A stretch of DNA of 57,802 nucleotides from Alphaproteobacteria bacterium (lineage in GTDB: Bacteria; Pseudomonadota; Alphaproteobacteria; JAJFIK01): positions 1 through 57,802 of the forward strand of contig JAJFIL010000073.1 of the NCBI GenBank assembly GCA_021774965.1, written 5' to 3'. Both the position numbers and the translations under genes were made by a program. A model generated the notes under the pieces. It saw nothing but the letters and a program-made list of their open reading frames with translations, was not told the origin of the DNA and searched no databases. Below, piece after piece: positions 52,621-57,802 of the stretch (the first letter of the stretch is position 1; each line of letters starts with the position of its first letter).

Positions 52621-52660
52621 TACCTGCAAGCAAAGTTTGGTACCTGCAAGCAAAGTTTGG
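52621..52660. repeat. Exact 20-bp tandem duplication upstream of tRNA-Thr
   Basis: Two identical adjacent copies of TACCTGCAAGCAAAGTTTGG, 41-80 bp upstream of the tRNA 5' end. On the minus strand each copy contains TTGCTTGC; the copy nearer the tRNA is spaced about 17 bp from TAGGCT, so the duplication may repeat a -35-like element of the tRNA promoter. Confidence 0.75.
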
Positions 52661-52686
52661 ACAAGGCAAACGCTATGGCTGATTAA

Positions 52687-53649
52687 CTATCGGCCCAGGA
52701 AATTATCCGCAAAGGCCGCGGTCTCACGTGCCCGCTCAATATGAGGCAAGTGGCCAGCGCCAACAAATGTCACGATCTGGTTTTCCTCGACCCCGCCTGC
52801 AAATTTGGTTCGCAAATCCCAACGTACTCTTTCTTGGTCATAGGGAAGGACCTGATCCTCCTCACCCCAGAGAATAAGTGTCGGGACATCGATAGCCCCC
52901 TGCATCTCCTTGAGGTCGGGCGCGGGATCAAGAGCAAAACGGGACATGGAAGCATGGCGGTTTCCGCCCAACCGGTTCAGCCGCCAATACCGGTCAATAA
53001 GCTGCTCCGAGACAAAATTGTCATCCTCAAAACTCGAGTAGAGCCCAGAGGAAAAAATCCAGCGCGGCGCCAACCACCGCAGCAAGGGACGCGTCGCAGG
53101 GTTCCGCCCAACACGAAATGCAAAGGGAGGGTCTTGCGGCACCCGGCCAATGCCAGTCGGGGCAAGCAGAACAAGATGGCTGACCCTGTCTGGGTAGCGG
53201 CGCGCCAACGCCCAGGCGACCCCACCGCCCATGGAGTTTCCTGCAATAGAAAACTCCTCAAGGCCTAGCGTATCCGCCACTTCCAAAACAAAGCTCACCA
53301 TGGAAAAGCGGCTGTAATTATCGCCCACCACGCGGCCCGTCAGCCCGTGTCCTGGCAAGTCGATGCTGATCAACCGATACTCACCCGCCAATTCCGCGAC
53401 CCAAAGCTCCCAAGTATGAAGGGAGGAATTGGACCCATGGAGCAAGATGATGGGGGTGCCAGCTGGATTGCCTTCATCGCGAATGTGCGCCTGGTTGCCT
53501 GAAGGCAGATTGAGGAATTCGGATTCATCATTGGTGTATTGATCGCGCAGATCCTCAAAGGAGGTGTCCAGGCTGATCGAAAACAAAACCGCCGCAACAA
53601 GGGCGACGATTAAACTTAGCGATATAATACGCAAACCACGGCTTACCAT
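52687..53649 (-). CDS. Alpha/beta-fold hydrolase
   Basis: 320 aa. N-terminal membrane anchor (about 7-26, IISLSLIVALVAAVLFSISL), then the fold: HGSNSSLHTW (oxyanion loop, 71-80), nucleophile Ser139 in GNSMGG, Asp265 (LWGEEDQVLPYD) and His300 (GAGHLPHIE). It is therefore a membrane-tethered serine esterase or haloperoxidase-like enzyme with complete catalytic triad; substrate unknown. The start overlaps the end of the hemY-like gene by 7 bp, so it belongs to the heme-cluster transcript. Confidence 0.9.
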   Translation of the reverse strand: MVSRGLRIISLSLIVALVAAVLFSISLDTSFEDLRDQYTNDESEFLNLPSGNQAHIRDEGNPAGTPIILLHGSNSSLHTWELWVAELAGEYRLISIDLPGHGLTGRVVGDNYSRFSMVSFVLEVADTLGLEEFSIAGNSMGGGVAWALARRYPDRVSHLVLLAPTGIGRVPQDPPFAFRVGRNPATRPLLRWLAPRWIFSSGLYSSFEDDNFVSEQLIDRYWRLNRLGGNRHASMSRFALDPAPDLKEMQGAIDVPTLILWGEEDQVLPYDQERVRWDLRTKFAGGVEENQIVTFVGAGHLPHIERARETAAFADNFLGR

Positions 53650-55208
53650 GTGGTCTCCCCACTTCGGGCTCTATCTTTATCCGTCCCCGGATCATCCGGC
53701 TGCCGCAGCCCTTCGTCAATTGGGGAAGGGGGCGACGCTTCCGGCGCCAAGGGTGTTTCAACTTCAACAGCGAGGGCTGTATCAGGCCCTTCATCAGGCG
53801 CTGTTTCTATCTCAGCAACAGGCCCAGCTTCTGTTAGTGCCCCCAGCGCCGGTACTGGCTCAGCTTCTATCTCAACAGCTGCCTCGACCGCAACTGGCGC
53901 CGTATCTTTCGCAGCAGGCGCCTTCAAATGGGTAGCCCATTCCAGGGTCCCCAAGGCAGTGCAGCGATTACAGACCGCGTGCCAGGCTTGGTGCTGATGC
54001 CCGCAGCCGCCACAGACCCACACCGCATCGCGGGGTGCAGCAATGGCTTTGGCAATCCAGTCTTCCGCAGCCGCTGCCGTGCCTTGCTCTGCTCGATCAA
54101 GAGCAGCCATGGCGGCAAACGCCCGTGAGGATGCCCCGGCCAGCAAAAGTCCCTTAAGGGCATCACGGCCCGCCGCAAAGTTTCGCGCTGCTATTGCATA
54201 GGCAGCGAAAAGCAGTCGGCTCTCCACGTGCCCCGCATTGTGATTGGTCAGACCCCGCAATCGCTCCAGAGTTTCAATTTGCCGTTCTCCGGGGATCATT
54301 TCTGCATAAATGCGTCCAAGGTCAGGATGCGGTAGTGCCTCCCAAGTGTCTTCGATCAGCTTTTGCAGACGCTTAATTTTGCCCTGACGACCAAAGATCT
54401 CGGCCATCAAAATGGGGGCGGGCGCAAAAGACGCATCTGCGTCATGGGCTTTCTTGGCCAGGCCCAGCGCCTTGCCATCTCCATGCCCTGCCGCCAGATC
54501 CAGCGCCTCAGCCTGCATGAGAGCTGCTTTGATGCGCGATGATCGCCCATTGGTAAATGCGTCATGGCGTTCAGCGCGGGCGTAAATTGATTTGGCCCGC
54601 GTCCATTCCCCCACCAATACTGCATCCGCGAGCAAGGCCTCTGCCGCCCAACCGGCCGCTGGATGGTTTTCAAATGCTGCTTCTGCTTCGTCCATGGCCG
54701 AAGCTTGGTTTCCTGCAGCCCGGGCTTGATCAAACAGTGCCCTGCGGCCCAGAAGTTGGGTCCCCGGGTGGTCGAGCAGGCCGCGCGCCAAGCTCACCAC
54801 ATCGGAACTGCGTCCCTCAAGCTCCGCCGCTTCCAAAGCCAGCACCCGAGCGAGGGGGCCTTCTTTGGCAAGCCGTTCAGCGGTTACCGCATGACGGCGT
54901 GCTTGGGATGCGTCCCCTGCCGCGGCGGCGGCAAGGCCTTGGGTCAGAGCCCCCATGCCCTTGCGAGCCTTCTGGCGTCCAAAAAACCGACGCCATTTGG
55001 CAGGTCCACCGATAATCCACGAGAACAATCGTAAGACAGCGAGGAATATTGCAAATGCCGCCACGAGCAAAACAGCCATAAGGCTCATGGCGGTCTCAAG
55101 CCGATAGCCCATCCAGTCAACGGTAATCTGGCCAGGATAATCGACCAACACCGCCACCAGGCCTGCCACAAACATTGCCGCCGTTAATATGATCAGTGAA
55201 CGAACCAT
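53643..55208 (-). CDS. hemY: HemY-like heme biosynthesis-associated membrane protein
   Basis: 521 aa. Two N-terminal membrane helices (LIILTAAMFVAGLVAVLVDY and MSLMAVLLVAAFAIFLAVLRLF), then TPR-like helices with GMGALTQGLAAAAAGDASQARRHA, the HemY_N signature. The C-terminal extension carries CGGCGHQHQAWHAVCNRC, a four-Cys zinc-ribbon, then an Ala/Pro/Glu-rich tail. The non-enzymatic HemY family lies with hemC/hemD in many Proteobacteria; it differs from protoporphyrinogen oxidase HemY of Gram-positives. Confidence 0.9.
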   Translation of the reverse strand: MVRSLIILTAAMFVAGLVAVLVDYPGQITVDWMGYRLETAMSLMAVLLVAAFAIFLAVLRLFSWIIGGPAKWRRFFGRQKARKGMGALTQGLAAAAAGDASQARRHAVTAERLAKEGPLARVLALEAAELEGRSSDVVSLARGLLDHPGTQLLGRRALFDQARAAGNQASAMDEAEAAFENHPAAGWAAEALLADAVLVGEWTRAKSIYARAERHDAFTNGRSSRIKAALMQAEALDLAAGHGDGKALGLAKKAHDADASFAPAPILMAEIFGRQGKIKRLQKLIEDTWEALPHPDLGRIYAEMIPGERQIETLERLRGLTNHNAGHVESRLLFAAYAIAARNFAAGRDALKGLLLAGASSRAFAAMAALDRAEQGTAAAAEDWIAKAIAAPRDAVWVCGGCGHQHQAWHAVCNRCTALGTLEWATHLKAPAAKDTAPVAVEAAVEIEAEPVPALGALTEAGPVAEIETAPDEGPDTALAVEVETPLAPEASPPSPIDEGLRQPDDPGTDKDRARSGETTW

Positions 55209-55227
55209 CTATACCCTACTAAGTGTC

Positions 55228-56715
55228 CTATTGTTCAAGCTCGCCGATAACTTCTGTGGAAAGACCCGCAATGAGCTGATTAAGCGCTGCCCGCCCTTGT
55301 GCCTGCGTCAGCCAGTCTTCTGCAGGTGCCTGAGCTGCTTCCGGAAGGTTTCCCATCTCAGCAACAGCGGCGCTGAAGTTCGCCTCTCCCAACCGCAACT
55401 CTGCTCGAGCCAATACGGCAGGGACGCTGTCGCCTTCAATATCACTGGTACGCCGGAAACTCACAAACTGCGTAATCCGGGCCCACATTTGTGTGAGCCA
55501 GCCCTCATCAAGCGATGCCCGATGAGCCGTCATCACGGATCGCGCCATAGCCGGAAACTGGCTCGCCAACATGGCTTCTGTCGCAACGCCATCCTGGGCC
55601 AATGGCCGAAGCTGCGCGACATAAGGGTCCTCTGGGCGCAAAGCCCCCAAGGCTTCCAGTTCAACTGCAAAGGGGCCGGAGCCTTGGGCAGTTCGAGCCA
55701 ATTGCGCAAGGCCAAGCGCGGTCGCGGCCTTGTACATTTCCTGGGCTAGTTGATCATCTTCCAAGGCCACAACGCGCGTGGCCAGCGCCGCGAAATCCTG
55801 CCGCGCCACAAGAGCATCAAGACGGGCGAGAAGATCCGCCTCAAACGCATGTACCCGATCGCCCATCTCCGTGATCTGTGCCTGCGTGCCTGTGCCAAGT
55901 GCTGCGATTTGGCTTTCCAAAGCGGCAATATCACCATTGCTGGCGCGCCCACTGCGAGAAGACCTTCCTCCTGCCGCTTCAAGAACCGCAAGACGCTCCC
56001 GGGCATCGTTCAAGGATGCCTCAAGAGGTGTAATATCGGCTGTGCGTGCCACCCCAACGTTCAGCGCCCGCAAGTCTTCTTCCATCCCGGCAAGCTGAAC
56101 CTGCAATTGCCCAACAGCTTCAGGGTCACCCGCGACCAAGGCCGTGCGTTCTACCTGACTTTGAAGGGTGGCAAGCTGCGTTCGCGCGGTACGGTCGCCT
56201 GGCGCAAGGCCAAAGGCAAACTGAACCAGCATTGCCAATGTGGCACCCAAAACTGCGGCGACACCTATTGTCATGGTTTGGCCCGACAGCCCTCTCGATC
56301 TACTGCCTGTCTCAGATCGAGTAGGAGAGGCCACATCTTTATCCGTATCGGGATTATTTTCGGCGGCACTTGATGAGGCGGGCTTGTCCTCACTTGAGAC
56401 AGCCTTTGTCGCTGCTTTTTTAGTCGGCTTGCCCGTGGGCGCTGCAGCATCATCTGATTGTTTATCCGGAGCAGCCTTCGTAGCGGCATCATCCTTGGCT
56501 TTGGACTTTGAGGCCGCCTTGCTAGCAGGTTTTGCCGCAGTCTTTTTGGCAGCACTCTTGGCCTTCGGGCTCACCTTGGGCGCGCTCTTGGTTGCCGACT
56601 TTGAAGTAGGCTCGGAGGTCCCGGCATCGCCTGCTGGGGCCTCTGGCTTGGATATGTCTTCCGCAGCTTTGTCTTTAGTCGCTGGTTTATCAGCTGGAGA
56701 TTGGGGATCGCTCAT
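55228..56715 (-). CDS. Mitofilin-like (Mic60-related) inner-membrane protein
   Basis: 495 aa. A long Lys/Ala-rich low-complexity cytoplasmic N-terminus (about 1-145), one transmembrane helix MTIGVAAVLGATLAMLVQFAF, a coiled coil (about 180-330) and a C-terminal helical domain with LARAELRLGEANFSAAVAEM and ALNQLIAGLSTEVIGELEQ, the mitofilin signature. In Alphaproteobacteria this Mic60 homologue is consistently placed between hemD and hemY and shapes the inner membrane. Order and length fit. Confidence 0.9.
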   Translation of the reverse strand: MSDPQSPADKPATKDKAAEDISKPEAPAGDAGTSEPTSKSATKSAPKVSPKAKSAAKKTAAKPASKAASKSKAKDDAATKAAPDKQSDDAAAPTGKPTKKAATKAVSSEDKPASSSAAENNPDTDKDVASPTRSETGSRSRGLSGQTMTIGVAAVLGATLAMLVQFAFGLAPGDRTARTQLATLQSQVERTALVAGDPEAVGQLQVQLAGMEEDLRALNVGVARTADITPLEASLNDARERLAVLEAAGGRSSRSGRASNGDIAALESQIAALGTGTQAQITEMGDRVHAFEADLLARLDALVARQDFAALATRVVALEDDQLAQEMYKAATALGLAQLARTAQGSGPFAVELEALGALRPEDPYVAQLRPLAQDGVATEAMLASQFPAMARSVMTAHRASLDEGWLTQMWARITQFVSFRRTSDIEGDSVPAVLARAELRLGEANFSAAVAEMGNLPEAAQAPAEDWLTQAQGRAALNQLIAGLSTEVIGELEQ

Positions 56716-56791
56716 TTTTCGTTAACCCTAATACCGGTTGGGGGCGGCCAGAATGCCGACACTTCATCACCAAAGTATTGTCATGGGCAAA

Positions 56792-57523
56792 TTATGACGC
56801 CGAAGAGGTATTTTCTTTCATTTCCTCAATCACGCCCACAACGGAGCGGGCCGTCATTTCCTTTGCCGTGAGGACAGATTTCCAACGAATTTCCCGGGCA
56901 AAATCGGCAACGGCCGGGCTGATGCAAACCGCTGTGACTTTCGCCATTTGGCCCAGGAGGCCTTCCTTTTCCAGAACCTCTCGAAACAAGCGATAGGTTC
57001 TAATGGACAAGAAGGTGACTACCTCTGGCGGGTTCTCCCCGGAAATCTCTTCACGAACAGCATCTGGGAGGCCTTTTGCGCCGACGGCCTTGTACATGAG
57101 CTTGGCTGCCATCTTGAACCCATTCCTGCGCAAATCCTGAACCGGAGTGCCCGTGACGACTTCGCCGTGGAGGTAAAGCATGGGGCCGTCTTCGGGCTTG
57201 GCGTAACGCTTGATGAAGTTCACAAGATTGTTGTGTGTCCCAATTGAATGCTCCGTATTGGTAAACCCGAGTTCCTGAGCAATATCGTCAGTCGGCTTTC
57301 CGACACAGTAGACCCTGACGCCGCGCTCTTCTGTTGCCTTTGCCAAGCCGCGCACCGCATTCGCGCTGGTTGCAACAACCGCCTGGTAGGGCTCAAGATC
57401 AACGGGTGCATCGACGAAATCAATTTCCATCATGGGCGCCACCAACATGGTGCAACCAGCCTTTTGAAGCAGGCTCCCCATTCTTGCAGCTTCATTTTCT
57501 GCTCGAGTAACTACAACGCGCAC
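56792..57523 (-). CDS. hemD: Uroporphyrinogen-III synthase HemD
   Basis: 243 aa, GTG start with GGGAG 8 nt upstream. MRVVVTRAENEAARMGSLLQ, VATSANAVRGLAKA, VYCVGKPTDDIAQELG, YLHGEVVTGTPVQDLRRNGF and the C-terminal VTAVCISPAVADFAREI are typical of the two-domain HemD fold. It cyclises hydroxymethylbilane with inversion of ring D. It follows hemC by 12 bp. Confidence 0.93.
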   Translation of the reverse strand: MRVVVTRAENEAARMGSLLQKAGCTMLVAPMMEIDFVDAPVDLEPYQAVVATSANAVRGLAKATEERGVRVYCVGKPTDDIAQELGFTNTEHSIGTHNNLVNFIKRYAKPEDGPMLYLHGEVVTGTPVQDLRRNGFKMAAKLMYKAVGAKGLPDAVREEISGENPPEVVTFLSIRTYRLFREVLEKEGLLGQMAKVTAVCISPAVADFAREIRWKSVLTAKEMTARSVVGVIEEMKENTSSAS

Positions 57524-57535
57524 TTGTTAATCTCC

Positions 57536-57802
57536 CTAGGCGGACGGCCCTTCAAGGGCCTTGAGCAGTTCGGCAAAAAACGCCTCCCCGGCTTCCAGTC
57601 TCAATTCTTCTCCGGCCGAGCTTCCTATTTTTGAAGCTTCGGTTGCAATGCCGGACTGGCGAGTTTCATAAATCTTTTTGCCGTCGGGGGAAAGCACCTT
57701 CCCCAATAGAGTTAGCGCCCCTTCCGGGTCGATTGTAGCAAGGGCGGCAATGGGTGTTCGGCAGGAGCCATCAAGAACCCTCAAAAAGGCCCGTTCTGCA
57801 GT
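57536..57802 (-). CDS. hemC: Hydroxymethylbilane synthase HemC (C-terminal part)
   Basis: 88 visible residues; the frame is open through the right edge of the window, so the 5' part is missing. TAERAFLRVLDGSCRTPIAA contains the Cys that carries the dipyrromethane cofactor. The following LTLLGKVLSPDGKKIYETR is the third domain. It polymerises four porphobilinogen units. First known gene of the hemC-hemD-mitofilin-hemY-hydrolase run. Confidence 0.95.
   Translation of the reverse strand, partial: TAERAFLRVLDGSCRTPIAALATIDPEGALTLLGKVLSPDGKKIYETRQSGIATEASKIGSSAGEELRLEAGEAFFAELLKALEGPSA

Noticed and set aside
52621-52660. Start of a CRISPR or minisatellite array near tRNA-Thr
   Set aside because: Only two adjacent copies, no spacers and no cas genes.
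56240-56725. Plus-strand 161-aa open frame opposite the mitofilin-like gene
   Set aside because: Low-complexity antisense of the Lys/Ala-rich N-terminus.

Overview
The window looks like a chromosomal segment of an alphaproteobacterium, most likely a free-living or marine member near Hyphomicrobiales/Parvibaculales. The order assignment is inference. The support is gene content and order: ccmABCDG divergent from acnA; hemC-hemD-mitofilin-hemY in one run; single-copy genes with alphaproteobacterial signatures (DUF2794, DUF1223, IalB, a zinc-binding ChrR-type anti-sigma protein, GCS2-type YbdK); and an outer-membrane DUF1302/DUF1329 pair. No rRNA, phage, CRISPR array or intact insertion sequence was seen.

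Left part (1-15.9 kb). The window opens inside a Lys/Arg/Ala-rich histone H1-like gene built of 23-residue repeats and closed by a clear terminator. A minus-strand cytochrome c maturation operon (ccmA, B, C, D, G) follows, including a 54-aa ccmD. acnA is divergent from it and is followed by a secreted DUF1223 protein. A minus-strand operon encodes a Gld-type ABC system (ATPase, permease, GldG-like auxiliary protein, DUF4340 protein). After a 0.5-kb gene-free stretch come DUF2794, a glutathione transferase and a convergent BI-1/YccA protein.

Middle part (16-34 kb). This is a dense set of metabolic and housekeeping genes: Tas-like aldo-keto reductase, GNAT, ThpR, CobB sirtuin, a small zincin, PhhB with a double-hotdog protein, YdcH, a short-chain dehydrogenase, an EamA exporter, a four-gene operon (asparaginase II, patatin, quinone oxidoreductase, serine hydrolase), a SpoU-type methyltransferase, an orphan ChrR, IalB, RlmN, a 2OG-Fe(II) oxygenase, and a yggT-DUF167-folD-aldo-keto reductase operon.

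Accessory part (34.1-46.9 kb). Immediately 3' of tRNA-Ala(CGC) lies about 2 kb with an unknown secreted protein, two overlapping opposed gene remnants (one MobC-like), a minus-strand terminator with no gene to serve, and three successive hairpins. Secreted and envelope genes follow: a trypsin-like protease with three identically spaced four-cysteine repeats, an AsmA-like protein, a sorbosone-dehydrogenase-like beta-propeller, a FliL-like protein with a Gly/Ser tract, and a YCF48 / DUF1329 / DUF1302 set.

Right part (46.9-57.8 kb). A 0.7-kb gene-free region carries one perfect DnaA box, three related motifs and a strong two-tier hairpin. It precedes qmcA-nfeD, N-formylglutamate amidohydrolase and ybdK. 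An outer-membrane barrel protein, tRNA-Thr(CGT) with an exact 20-bp tandem duplication upstream, an alpha/beta hydrolase and the heme-biosynthesis run ending in a partial hemC complete the window. The most interesting observations are the Cys-repeat protease with the tRNA-linked island beside it, and the DnaA-box/hairpin region near 47 kb.
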